Made by a program: the position numbers and the translations under genes. The notes beneath the pieces are model-generated. The model did no database searches. It worked only from the letters and a program-made list of their open reading frames with translations, and had not been told where the DNA came from. A DNA stretch of 49,626 nucleotides from JBMORL01 sp049322335 (GTDB taxonomy: Bacteria > Bacteroidota > Bacteroidia > Flavobacteriales_D > UBA2798), in contig JBMORL010000122.1 of assembly GCA_049322335.1 (NCBI GenBank), forward strand, positions 1 to 49,626, written 5' to 3'. Position 1 is the stretch's first letter. The number at the start of each line of letters is the position of its first letter. Of the stretch, positions 36,659-44,840 are shown piece by piece.

Positions 36659-37081
36659 ATGATACTGAAAAAAGGAACCAAAGCGTATAGTGTTTTGAAA
36701 ATGAAGTGCCCTCATTGCCATGAAGGTGATTTCCTGGTTTCGCATCCATACGACCTTAAACGGGCCGGGGACATTTACCCAAAATGCAATGTATGCGGTC
36801 AAAAACTTTCACTCGAACCCGGGTTCTACTATGGCGCTTTGTACATAGCCTATGGATTGGGAGTGGGATTTTTTATGTTGGTTTTTATCGGCATCTATCT
36901 TCTTTGGCCTGAAGCACCGGTTTGGGTATATGGAACCGCTATAGGTGGAGGAATGCTGGTGCTGGGCCCGTGGTTGTATGCCCTTTCAAAAATCATGTGG
37001 CTCAACTTTTTTGTGCATTACCATGACTATAGGAATGAAGAAAAAAATATTACTGTAACTCAAAATTTACATTCAAAATGA
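36659..37081 (+). CDS. DUF983 membrane protein with zinc ribbon
   Basis: A 140-residue protein. The N-terminus has two Cys pairs (KCPHCHEGDF and CNVCGQKL) forming a zinc ribbon, followed by two membrane helices (about residues 60-83 and 90-115) and the family's GFYYGALYIAYG segment. Function is unknown. An upstream in-frame ATG at 36593 would add 22 unrelated residues and overlaps the -7 box at 36588-36595, so the ATG at 36659 (MILKKGTKAYSV) is chosen. Its TGA overlaps the ATG of the MBL-rhodanese gene by 4 bases, making it the first gene of the sulfur operon; membership may mean a redox or sulfur role but this is only contextual. Confidence 0.87.
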   Translation: MILKKGTKAYSVLKMKCPHCHEGDFLVSHPYDLKRAGDIYPKCNVCGQKLSLEPGFYYGALYIAYGLGVGFFMLVFIGIYLLWPEAPVWVYGTAIGGGMLVLGPWLYALSKIMWLNFFVHYHDYRNEEKNITVTQNLHSK

Positions 37082-38472
37082 AAATCGAACAATTATACAC
37101 CGGGTGTCTTGCGGAAGCGGCCTATTATATCGAATCGGATGGAGAGGCTGCTATCATCGATCCGCTTCGCGAAACCAAACCTTATACCGGCCTGGCAGAA
37201 AAAAATAAATCGAAAATCAAATATATTTTCGAAACACACTTTCATGCCGATTTCGTTTCAGGCCATGTCGACCTCGCTAAAAAAACAGGAGCTACCATTG
37301 TCTACGGTCCCAACGCATCGGCCGGATATCATATCCAGGTAGCCAAAGACGGAGAAGAATTTAAAATCGGAAAAATTACCATCGTTACATTACATACACC
37401 GGGACATACGCTGGAGTCAACCACATGGTTGCTTAGAGATGAAAACGGAAAAGATGTGGCTATTTTTACAGGAGATACATTATTTATCGGGGATGTGGGT
37501 CGTCCCGACCTTGCTATTAAATCGGATCTTACCAGTGAAGATCTTGCCGGAATGTTGTATGATTCGCTCCGCAAAAAAATTATGCCGCTTTCCAATGATG
37601 TAATTGTTTATCCGGGACATGGTGCCGGATCAGCATGCGGAAAAAACATGAGCAGCGAAACGTTTGCCACACTGGGAAATCAGAAAGAAAAAAATTATGC
37701 ACTGGGAAATATTTCACGTGAAGATTTTATAAAAGAACTTACCACAGGAATTATGCCTGCGCCCCAGTATTTCGCCAAAAACGCCATGCTCAATAAATCA
37801 GGTTACGATAGTATTGATGAAGTTATGCAGCGTGGCGTAAAAGCACTAACGCTTGACGAATTTGCACAGGAAGTAGCTCATGGTGCGTTGATACTCGATA
37901 CAAGAAATAAAACACTTTTTGCGCAGGAATTCATCCCGGGGTCTGTTTTCATCGGGCTTGACGGACAGTTTGCCGTTTGGGTGGGCGCACTCATTACCGA
38001 TTTGAAACAACCCATGGTGCTGATTTGTGAAGAAGGAAAAGAAGAAGAAGCCGTTCTGCGTTTAGCCCGAGTAGGTTATGACAATACCAAAGGGTTTTTG
38101 AAAGGCGGATTTGCTACATGGAAAAATGCCGGAAAAGCTACGGATAAAATTCAGAATATTTCTGCTTCCGATCTTGCCGAAAAAATCAAAAAGGAAAAAC
38201 TCAGTATTGTAGACACGCGCAAGCCCGGAGAATATTCGGCCGAACACGTGGAAGGAGCTGTTAGTTATCCTCTCGATTTTATTAATGATCATCCTGGCGA
38301 TCTTGATAAAAATAAAACACATTACCTGCATTGCAAAAGCGGTTACCGTTCCCTTATAGCCGTTTCCATTCTGAAAAAAAATGGTTATAGTAATTTGGTG
38401 GATGTATTGGGCGGATTTACCGATATTGAAAAAACAACAATTCCACGTACAGCTTTTTCCTGTGCAGGATAA
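37078..38472 (+). CDS. CstB-like persulfide dioxygenase-rhodanese fusion (MBL fold)
   Basis: A 464-residue cytoplasmic protein with three domains. The metallo-beta-lactamase domain (about 1-235) has the iron ligands of persulfide dioxygenases: His54 and His56 in ETHFHADFVSGH, His110 in TPGHT, Asp133 in FTGDTLF and His181 in YPGHGAGSACGK, with GRPD at 141-144. A Cys (Cys187) sits in the AGSACGK loop, as in CstB-type enzymes. A first rhodanese domain (about 255-355) is degenerate, with CEEGKEEE in place of a normal active loop. The C-terminal one (about 362-455) has the active loop CKSGYRS (Cys419). Expected activity: oxidation of persulfides to sulfite and sulfur transfer to thiosulfate. Overlaps the DUF983 gene by 4 bases. 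Confidence 0.9.
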   Translation: MKIEQLYTGCLAEAAYYIESDGEAAIIDPLRETKPYTGLAEKNKSKIKYIFETHFHADFVSGHVDLAKKTGATIVYGPNASAGYHIQVAKDGEEFKIGKITIVTLHTPGHTLESTTWLLRDENGKDVAIFTGDTLFIGDVGRPDLAIKSDLTSEDLAGMLYDSLRKKIMPLSNDVIVYPGHGAGSACGKNMSSETFATLGNQKEKNYALGNISREDFIKELTTGIMPAPQYFAKNAMLNKSGYDSIDEVMQRGVKALTLDEFAQEVAHGALILDTRNKTLFAQEFIPGSVFIGLDGQFAVWVGALITDLKQPMVLICEEGKEEEAVLRLARVGYDNTKGFLKGGFATWKNAGKATDKIQNISASDLAEKIKKEKLSIVDTRKPGEYSAEHVEGAVSYPLDFINDHPGDLDKNKTHYLHCKSGYRSLIAVSILKKNGYSNLVDVLGGFTDIEKTTIPRTAFSCAG

Positions 38473-38490
38473 ACTTTAAAAACCGGAAAA

Positions 38491-38883
38491 ATGAAAAATC
38501 TTTTTTTGATCACATTTGTATTTCTCATGATCGCTTCCTGCGGACAACAACAGGGTAACGGAGAAACAGTTGCTAAAACTCTTCCTGTAAATGAATGGGA
38601 AGAAAAAATGAAAACCCAACCCGGAACGGTGCTGGACGTGCGAACCACTGAAGAATGTGCCGAAGGGATGATTGCCGATGCTGTTAATATGGATGTAAAC
38701 GGTCCCGATTTCGAAAAGAAAATAGAAGCCCTCGATAAAAATAAACCTGTATATGTTTATTGCCGCAAGGGAAGAAGAGGAGAAAGCGCAATGGAAATTA
38801 TGAAGGAGAAGGGATTTACAAATGTTTATAACCTCGATGGCGGAATTGTCGCCTGGATAGAAGCAGGAAAACCTGTGAAATAA
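38491..38883 (+). CDS. rhodanese-like lipoprotein
   Basis: A 130-residue single rhodanese domain with a lipoprotein signal (LMIASCGQQ, lipid on Cys17). The domain shows TVLDVRTTEECAEG, then YVYCRKGRRGESA with the persulfide-forming Cys91, and YNLDGGIVAWIEAGKPV at the end. It would act in the periplasm, passing sulfane sulfur between carriers, next to the thiosulfate transporter encoded downstream. It lies 18 bases after the MBL-rhodanese gene, in the same operon. Confidence 0.9.
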   Translation: MKNLFLITFVFLMIASCGQQQGNGETVAKTLPVNEWEEKMKTQPGTVLDVRTTEECAEGMIADAVNMDVNGPDFEKKIEALDKNKPVYVYCRKGRRGESAMEIMKEKGFTNVYNLDGGIVAWIEAGKPVK

Positions 38884-38941
38884 TTCATTCTTTTTTCTGC
38901 CGCTGTGGTTTTTGGTTAACTTTCGGCCTCAAAAAACCACG

Positions 38942-39508
38942 ATGGAATTTTTTACCCAACCCTGGCCATGGTATATCACCGGGCCGCTTATCGGATTAAT
39001 GGTACCCGTTTTACTTCTTGCAGGAAACAAACATTTTGGCATCTCGGCTTCCATGAAACATATTTGTGCTGCCTGTATTCCCAATAACCTCAGTTTTTTT
39101 AAATACGAATGGAAAAAAGAAACCTGGAACCTGTTACTGGCGGCAGGAATCATTTTAGGCGCATTTATTGCCGGGCATTTTTTGCAGAATAATGAACCGG
39201 TCATCCTTTCGGAAGGAGCAAAAGAATTATTTAAAGAATGGAGGCTGGAAACTTCATCCGCCAGCGAAAAATTACTGGCTCCTGCAGAAATCTTCAGCTG
39301 GAATTCATTTTTATCGTGGACCGGTTGGGTATTTATGGCTCTGGGAGGATTTTTTGTGGGATTCGGAACGCGCTGGGCAAACGGGTGCACATCCGGACAT
39401 GCCATTATGGGATTATCGCTGCTCAATCCTGGTTCTCTTATTGCGGTTATAGGTTTTTTTATCGGGGGATTATTTATTTCACATTTTATTTTACCTTATA
39501 TTTTTTAA
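38942..39508 (+). CDS. YeeE/YedE family transporter, first half
   Basis: A 188-residue membrane protein starting MEFFTQPWPWYITGPLIGL, the normal family N-terminus. A longer frame from TTG at 38912 would add ten residues and run through a -7-like TAACTTTC, so it is rejected. It has about five helices, a CAAC motif in KHICAACIP, and the signature GFGTRWANGCTSGHAIMG, whose Cys is one of the relay residues in thiosulfate importers (TsuA/YeeE). In Bacteroidota the transporter is often split over two genes, as here: the second half follows after 3 bases. Confidence 0.9.
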   Translation: MEFFTQPWPWYITGPLIGLMVPVLLLAGNKHFGISASMKHICAACIPNNLSFFKYEWKKETWNLLLAAGIILGAFIAGHFLQNNEPVILSEGAKELFKEWRLETSSASEKLLAPAEIFSWNSFLSWTGWVFMALGGFFVGFGTRWANGCTSGHAIMGLSLLNPGSLIAVIGFFIGGLFISHFILPYIF

Positions 39509-39511
39509 CCT

Positions 39512-39925
39512 ATGAAACTTTTAAAATATTTTTTCATCGGAATTTATTTCGGAATAGTGCTGGTAAAAGCAGAAGTCATCTCGTGGTTCCGTATCCAGGA
39601 AATGTTCCATTTTCAATCCATTCACATGTATGGAATTATCGGGTTGGCAGTGTTAACCGGTATGATTTCCGTTTTTCTTTTTAAAAAATATAAAGTGAAA
39701 ACACTGGAAGGCGAAGAAATGAATTTCAAAAAGAAAGATCCGCAGTACAAAGCGCATCTTTTGGGCGGAATCGTTTTTGGGCTGGGCTGGGGACTTGGAG
39801 GAGCTTGCCCGGGACCTGTTTATGCATTGATTGGTGCCGGAATTTATCCGGTGATGGTGGTCCTGTTTTTTGCCATATTGGGCACTTTTACCTATGGAGC
39901 ACTGAAAGAAAAATTACCTCACTAA
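39512..39925 (+). CDS. YeeE/YedE family transporter, second half (DUF6691-like)
   Basis: A 137-residue membrane protein with four helices. It carries the second family signature, GLGWGLGGACPGPVYALIGAG, which mirrors the NGCTSGH motif of the first half and supplies the matching Cys. Together the two proteins make up a full YeeE/YedE unit for import of thiosulfate or a related sulfur compound. It starts 3 bases after the first half and is the last gene of the sulfur operon. A 7-bp hairpin follows at 39953-39971. Confidence 0.9.
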   Translation: MKLLKYFFIGIYFGIVLVKAEVISWFRIQEMFHFQSIHMYGIIGLAVLTGMISVFLFKKYKVKTLEGEEMNFKKKDPQYKAHLLGGIVFGLGWGLGGACPGPVYALIGAGIYPVMVVLFFAILGTFTYGALKEKLPH

Positions 39926-39952
39926 CGGGTTACGGACATACGTAAATAGTCA

Positions 39953-39971
39953 CCGGCAGATTAACTGCCGG
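39953..39971. repeat. short GC-rich hairpin after the sulfur operon
   Basis: CCGGCAG-ATTAA-CTGCCGG, a perfect 7-bp stem. There is no T tract, so it is a weak terminator or a REP-like palindrome. Confidence 0.5.
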
Positions 39972-40042
39972 CCAAAAATGGTGCCACTATGGCAAATTTC
40001 ATTTCCCGGAAAAAGAAATAAAGCCACCAGCCCGCTTTTTGT

Positions 40043-40050
40043 TATCTTTG
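40043..40050 (+). promoter_or_regulatory. Bacteroidota -7 box (TATCTTTG) nearly abutting the DUF3109 start
   Basis: A perfect TAnnTTTG ending 4 bases before the ATG at 40055. A transcript starting about 6 bases after the box would be leaderless. Confidence 0.5.
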
Positions 40051-40054
40051 TGCT

Positions 40055-40627
40055 ATGATCGAAATAGATAGTATCCTCATTTCTGACGACCTTTTCGAAA
40101 GAAAGTTTGTGTGTGATTTAAAAGCATGCAAAGGAGCCTGTTGTGTAGAGGGAGAATCGGGAGCGCCACTGGAAGAGGAAGAATTGGGTATCCTGGATGA
40201 TATCTATGAAGATATAAAACCTTACCTGCGTAAAGAAGGCGTTAAAGCCATTGAAAAGCAGGGAAAATATATCAAAGACAGTGATGGCGACTGGACTACA
40301 CCGCTGGTAAAAGGAAAAGAATGTGCTTACGTGATTTTTGATGAGAACGGTATCACCAAATGCGGAATAGAAAAAGCTTACGAAGAAGGAAAAGTAGAAT
40401 TTAAAAAACCCATTTCCTGCCATTTGTATCCCATACGTGTTTTAAAAAATAAAAAGATCCACGCACTCAATTATCACCAGTGGAAATTATGCAAACCCGC
40501 CTGCGCCTGCGGAGAAAAACTGGATGTAAAAGTTTTCCGCTTCCTCAAAGAACCCATCATCCGCGCCTATGGGAAAGACTTTTTTAAAAAACTGGAATTA
40601 GCGGAGAGAGAAGTCAGCAGTCATTAG
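40055..40627 (+). CDS. DUF3109 family Cys-rich protein
   Basis: A 190-residue soluble protein. It has a Cys cluster reminiscent of the YkgJ family: CDLKACKGACCVEGE near the N-terminus, CAYVIF, TKCGIEKAY, ISCHLYPIRV and CKPACACGEK. Eleven Cys in these blocks suggest metal or iron-sulfur binding, but the function of DUF3109 is unknown. The start at 40055 is fixed by the -7 box just upstream. It stands alone, followed by 774 bases without a gene. Confidence 0.9.
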   Translation: MIEIDSILISDDLFERKFVCDLKACKGACCVEGESGAPLEEEELGILDDIYEDIKPYLRKEGVKAIEKQGKYIKDSDGDWTTPLVKGKECAYVIFDENGITKCGIEKAYEEGKVEFKKPISCHLYPIRVLKNKKIHALNYHQWKLCKPACACGEKLDVKVFRFLKEPIIRAYGKDFFKKLELAEREVSSH

Positions 40628-40695
40628 TTATAAGTTACTGGTTATTGAGGGATGGAGTTATTGGTTAATAGTCAGTAGTCATTGGTGGTGGTGGT
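40613..40695. repeat. degenerate GTCATTRGTTA-type repeat
   Basis: Variants of AGTCATTAGTTA, TTACTGGTTATT, TTATTGGTTA and AGTCATTGGTGG follow one another. Such intergenic simple repeats are common in Bacteroidota. No coding potential is apparent. Confidence 0.5.
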
Positions 40696-41044
40696 TATGA
40701 CGTGCGGGAAAAAACATTCAAATGAAAAAAATGCTATAATAAACTACTGCTTTTTCATTGGTAAATACGATTTTTTTTCACCACCCACCCACCCATGCCC
40801 GCTTACCACGTACTTCCATTTCCCAGCATTTCCGGGGCTTTCAGAGGGAAAAAGGGCTGTTTTTTCCTCAATAAAATATCAAAGCATTTGAATTATCCAA
40901 AAAAAAGTGAATTATTTTTTATGCACCCTGTTTTTGTTAATAGTTTATAAGACTGTTGGTGAACATCAGTTCGATTTTTTTCCAACTTGAACCCACGAAA
41001 AAATCACTGCGTTTTTTCACCCGTTTTTTGATATGTTGGACAAG

Positions 41045-41247
41045 GCTGAAAACCAGGCATGGCGCGGTTTTCAGCACGATTTAAAAAAGGCGATAAAGCC
41101 GCTTTACCACCCGTTAAATAAAGGATTTTTACCAATAAATGAGGCAAAGTAGCTGGCTTTCAAGAGGCTTAAATCAGGTTAAAAAATCGTGTTGAAAACT
41201 TAAACTTAATGTGAATTAAAAAGCGCCCCCGCACGATCGTTTTTTTT
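41045..41247 (+). promoter_or_regulatory. candidate structured leader of nrdBA with alternative pairings
   Basis: The 774-bp gap 40628-41401 holds no convincing gene. Inside it, arm A (GCTGAAAACC, 41045-41054) pairs perfectly with the 5' half of arm B (GGTTTTCAGC, 41066-41075). Arm B (GTTTTCAGCACGATT, 41067-41081) also pairs over 15 bp, with one G-U, with arm C (AATCGTGTTGAAAAC, 41185-41199). The ATCGTG of arm C can instead pair with CACGAT at 41232-41237, two bases before a run of eight T. These pairings exclude one another. An attenuator or riboswitch-like control of nrdB is inferred; no known aptamer is recognised. Confidence 0.45.
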
Positions 41248-41263
41248 CAATTTTTGTTCCCCC

Positions 41264-41303
41264 GATTGATCAATCAGCCTGCCCAGTGCCGGCAGGTTGG
41301 ATT
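41264..41303. promoter_or_regulatory. palindrome plus REP-like hairpin upstream of nrdB
   Basis: GATTGATCAATC (41264-41275) is a perfect 12-bp palindrome, suitable as an operator. CCTGCC (41278-41283) and GGCAGG (41291-41296) then form a hairpin with partial outer pairing. Both lie about 100-140 bases upstream of the nrdB start. Confidence 0.4.
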
Positions 41304-41401
41304 AACCAAAACAAAAGCGGACAAAAAGACTAAAGCAAAAAACAAAAGTTGGTTGCCATAGGAAGCTTGTCCTCATTAATTAACGAATAAAAAAATAAAG
41401 T

Positions 41402-42376
41402 ATGGAAAATTTTGAACCAATATTAAAAGAGAATAAAGACCGCTTCGTTCTTTTTCCTATAGTACATAATGATATATGGTCGTTTTATAAAAAAGCGGAA
41501 GCCAGCTTCTGGACGGCTGAAGAAATTGACCTCGGGGCCGATCTTTGGGACTGGGAAAACAAACTGAATGATGACGAGCGCCACTTCATTAAACATGTAC
41601 TGGCCTTTTTTGCGGCTTCAGACGGAATTGTAAACGAAAACCTCGCTGAGAACTTCGTGCGACAGGTTCAATATACCGAAGCTAAATTTTTCTACGGTTT
41701 CCAGATCGCTATCGAAAACATTCACAGCGAAACTTATTCGTTATTAATAGACACCTATATAAAAGATCCTGTTGAAAAAGATAAACTCTTTCACGCCATC
41801 GATACCCTTGATTGTGTGCAGAGAAAAGCCAACTGGGCACTGAACTGGATTTCCAAAGGATCGTTTGCCGAAACACTGGTGGCTTTTGCTGCTGTAGAAG
41901 GTATTTTCTTCAGCGGAAGTTTCTGCTCCATTTTCTGGCTGAAAAAACGCGGACTGATGCCCGGGCTCACTTTCTCCAACGAATTGATCTCGCGCGATGA
42001 AGGATTACATTGCGATTTTGCCTGTTTGCTTTACACCAAACACCTCATTAATAAACTGCCAAAAGAAACCATTACCAAAATCATCACCGAAGCCGTTGCC
42101 ATCGAAAAAGAATTTGTGTGTGATGCGTTGCCCGTTCGCCTTATTGGAATGAACGCAGCGCTGATGAGTCAATACATCGAATTCGTGGCCGATCGCCTGC
42201 TGGTTGAACTTGGAAACCCTAAAGTATATAACGTAACCAATCCGTTCGACTTTATGGACATGATCAACCTCCAGGGAAAAACCAATTTCTTTGAAAAACG
42301 AGTGGGCGAATACCAGAAAGCCGGTGTGCTCTCCAATAAAGAAGAAAACAAATTCAGCCTTGATGAAGATTTTTAA
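41402..42376 (+). CDS. nrdB: class I ribonucleoside-diphosphate reductase, beta subunit
   Basis: A 324-residue radical-generating subunit of aerobic ribonucleotide reductase. All six metal ligands are visible: Asp74 in AASDGI, Glu105 and His108 in IENIHSE, Glu166 in AVEGIFF, Glu200 and His203 in RDEGLH. Tyr112 in SETYS is at the position of the radical tyrosine (E. coli Tyr122), so the usual tyrosyl-radical subclass is expected. The C-terminal tail, NKFSLDEDF, is the part that docks to NrdA. It is preceded by a long leader with alternative pairings and followed 55 bases later by nrdA, the reverse of the E. coli gene order. Confidence 0.96.
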   Translation: MENFEPILKENKDRFVLFPIVHNDIWSFYKKAEASFWTAEEIDLGADLWDWENKLNDDERHFIKHVLAFFAASDGIVNENLAENFVRQVQYTEAKFFYGFQIAIENIHSETYSLLIDTYIKDPVEKDKLFHAIDTLDCVQRKANWALNWISKGSFAETLVAFAAVEGIFFSGSFCSIFWLKKRGLMPGLTFSNELISRDEGLHCDFACLLYTKHLINKLPKETITKIITEAVAIEKEFVCDALPVRLIGMNAALMSQYIEFVADRLLVELGNPKVYNVTNPFDFMDMINLQGKTNFFEKRVGEYQKAGVLSNKEENKFSLDEDF

Positions 42377-42431
42377 ATGATTTAAAAAAACCAAACAAAA
42401 CCAGTATTAACTACCAAAAACCACCTGCAGC

Positions 42432-44837
42432 ATGTTTGTAGTAAAAAGAGACGGAAGAAAAGAATCAGTACAGTTTGACAAGATCACTGCAAGGATCAAA
42501 AAACTGTGCTACGGATTAAATCCCATTGTAGATCCCGTTACAGTAGCCATTAAAGTAATTGAAGGAGTGTATGATGGCGTAACCACCTCCGACCTGGATA
42601 ACCTGGCCGCTGAGGTAGCTGCTACCAATACGGTAAAACATCCCGATTATGCTTTGCTGGCATCGCGAATCGCGGTTTCCAACCTGCATAAAAACACCAA
42701 AAAATCATTTACGGCAACGATGGCCGACTTGTATCAATACGTTGACCCGCGCACAGGCGACCGCGCCACACTGCTGGCTGATGATGTATATGAGATCATC
42801 GTGAAAAATTCTGAATTACTCGATTCCACACTTATCTACGACCGCGATTTCCGTTTCGATTTCTTCGGATTCAAAACCCTTGAACGTTCGTATCTTTTAA
42901 AACTGAATGGAAAAGTGGCCGAACGCCCGCAACATCTTTTTATGCGTGTGGCTATCGGAATTCATAAAGATGATATCAAATCAGCTATCGAAACCTATCA
43001 CCTGATGAGCGAAGGCTGGTTTACTCATGCTACTCCAACTCTTTTCAATGCCGGAACGCCAAAACCGCAAATGTCGTCCTGCTTCCTGCTCACCATGAAA
43101 AAAGACAGCATCAGCGGAATTTATGAAACACTTTCGCAGTGCGCTAAAATTTCGCAATCAGCAGGAGGAATAGGGCTTTCTATTCACGATATCCGCGCCA
43201 CCGGTTCCTACATCAAAGGAACCAACGGAACTTCCAATGGAATTGTTCCCATGCTGCGTGTATTCAACGATACCGCACGTTATGTTGACCAGGGCGGTGG
43301 AAAAAGAAAAGGATCATTTGCCATCTATATAGAACCCTGGCATGCTGATGTTTTCGATTTTCTCGATCTGAAAAAGAATCACGGAAAAGAAGAACAACGT
43401 GCAAGAGATTTGTTTTTTGCATTGTGGATCCCGGATCTGTTCATGAAAAGAGTGGAAGATAATGGTGACTGGACATTGATGTGTCCCAATGAATGCCCCG
43501 GGCTTTCTGATACCTATGGAAAAGCATTCGAAGAATTGTATACACGCTACGAAAAAGAAGGAAAAGGAAGAAAAACAATTAAAGCACAGGATCTTTGGTT
43601 CAAAATCCTGGAGTCGCAGATTGAAACCGGAACTCCTTATATGCTTTACAAAGATGCATGTAACGAAAAATCCAACCAGAAAAACCTGGGAACGATCAAG
43701 TCATCGAATCTTTGTACAGAAATCGTTGAATATACATCTCCCGATGAAGTAGCGGTTTGTAACCTTGCCTCCATCGCTCTTCCTAAATTTGTGAAAGACG
43801 GAGAATTTGATCATCAGAAATTATTTGATGTTACTTATGCGGTGACAAAAAACCTGAATAAGATTATCGACTATAATTATTACCCCGTTCCCGAAGCAAG
43901 AAGAAGTAATCTCCGTCACCGTCCCATTGGAATTGGCGTGCAGGGATTAGCGGATGCATTTATTTTGATGCGCTTTGGTTTTGACAGCCCTGAAGCAAGA
44001 AAATTAAACCGCGATATTTTTGAAACCATCTATTACGCTTCATTAACTGCTTCAAAAGATCTTGCAAAAGAATTCGGTCCTTACGAAACTTTCCCCGGTT
44101 CACCGGTATCAGAAGGAATACTTCAGTTTGATATGTGGAATGAGGTTCCGACAGATCGCTGGGAGTGGGATGTGCTGAGAGAGGAAATTAAAAAACATGG
44201 TGTAAGAAATTCATTGCTCATTGCCCCGATGCCAACAGCTTCTACAGCGCAAATTCTGGGTAACAACGAATGTTTCGAACCCTATACTTCCAATATTTAT
44301 ACAAGACGTGTGCTTTCCGGAGAATTCATCGTAGTGAACAAACACCTGATGCGCGACCTGGTGAAACTCGGATTGTGGGGAGAATCGCTCAAAAATAAAA
44401 TCATTGCCGCCAATGGTTCGGTGCAGGACATTGCAGAAATTCCTCAGAACCTGAAAGAGATTTATAAAACTGCCTGGGAAATTTCTCAAAAAGCAGTGTT
44501 GGATATGGCAGCCGACCGCGGGGCATTTATTGATCAAAGCCAGTCGCTGAATATTTTTATGGAAAATGCCAATTTCGGAAAACTTACTTCCATGCATTTC
44601 TACGGATGGAAAAAAGGATTGAAAACCGGAATGTACTACATGAGAACCAAAGCAGCCACAGACGCCATCAAATTCACTTTAGAAAAACAACAAAAACTGG
44701 AACCGCTTCCGTTAGCCGAAAAAGTGGACGAAGAAAGAGTAGCTGAAATGGCCCCCGAACTTTCCGAAGAAGAAAAACTCGCACAGATAGCCTGCTCACT
44801 CGATAATCCAGAGGGGTGCGAAATGTGCGGAAGCTGA
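42432..44837 (+). CDS. nrdA: class I ribonucleoside-diphosphate reductase, alpha subunit
   Basis: An 801-residue catalytic subunit. An ATP-cone (about residues 1-90, MFVVKRDGRKESVQFDKI) indicates allosteric control of overall activity. The catalytic site is complete: Cys217 in MSSCFLL, Asn426/Cys428/Glu430 in SSNLCTE and Cys443 in AVCNLAS. The C-terminal redox pair is Cys796/Cys799 in GCEMCGS, a C-x2-C spacing. It converts ribonucleoside diphosphates to deoxyribonucleotides together with NrdB. The TGA at 44835-44837 is followed by a short AT-rich block and then a strong terminator at 45101-45138. Confidence 0.96.
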   Translation: MFVVKRDGRKESVQFDKITARIKKLCYGLNPIVDPVTVAIKVIEGVYDGVTTSDLDNLAAEVAATNTVKHPDYALLASRIAVSNLHKNTKKSFTATMADLYQYVDPRTGDRATLLADDVYEIIVKNSELLDSTLIYDRDFRFDFFGFKTLERSYLLKLNGKVAERPQHLFMRVAIGIHKDDIKSAIETYHLMSEGWFTHATPTLFNAGTPKPQMSSCFLLTMKKDSISGIYETLSQCAKISQSAGGIGLSIHDIRATGSYIKGTNGTSNGIVPMLRVFNDTARYVDQGGGKRKGSFAIYIEPWHADVFDFLDLKKNHGKEEQRARDLFFALWIPDLFMKRVEDNGDWTLMCPNECPGLSDTYGKAFEELYTRYEKEGKGRKTIKAQDLWFKILESQIETGTPYMLYKDACNEKSNQKNLGTIKSSNLCTEIVEYTSPDEVAVCNLASIALPKFVKDGEFDHQKLFDVTYAVTKNLNKIIDYNYYPVPEARRSNLRHRPIGIGVQGLADAFILMRFGFDSPEARKLNRDIFETIYYASLTASKDLAKEFGPYETFPGSPVSEGILQFDMWNEVPTDRWEWDVLREEIKKHGVRNSLLIAPMPTASTAQILGNNECFEPYTSNIYTRRVLSGEFIVVNKHLMRDLVKLGLWGESLKNKIIAANGSVQDIAEIPQNLKEIYKTAWEISQKAVLDMAADRGAFIDQSQSLNIFMENANFGKLTSMHFYGWKKGLKTGMYYMRTKAATDAIKFTLEKQQKLEPLPLAEKVDEERVAEMAPELSEEEKLAQIACSLDNPEGCEMCGS

Positions 44838-44840
44838 AAA

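Noticed and set aside
38912..38941. TTG start ten codons upstream of the first YeeE/YedE gene
   Set aside because: Family members begin at MEFFTQPWPWY, and the extra codons overlap a -7-like TAACTTTC.
38929..39426. 165-residue minus-strand frame
   Set aside because: It is the shadow of the YeeE/YedE gene, whose NGCTSGH motif and membrane helices are clear.
40682..40891. 69-residue plus-strand frame in the gap before nrdB
   Set aside because: It starts in simple GTGGTGG sequence, has an irregular composition and shows no family pattern or start signal.
41045..41303. Cobalamin riboswitch upstream of nrdB
   Set aside because: I found no B12-box-like sequence, and the genes encode a class I enzyme with its own radical subunit rather than a B12-dependent one.
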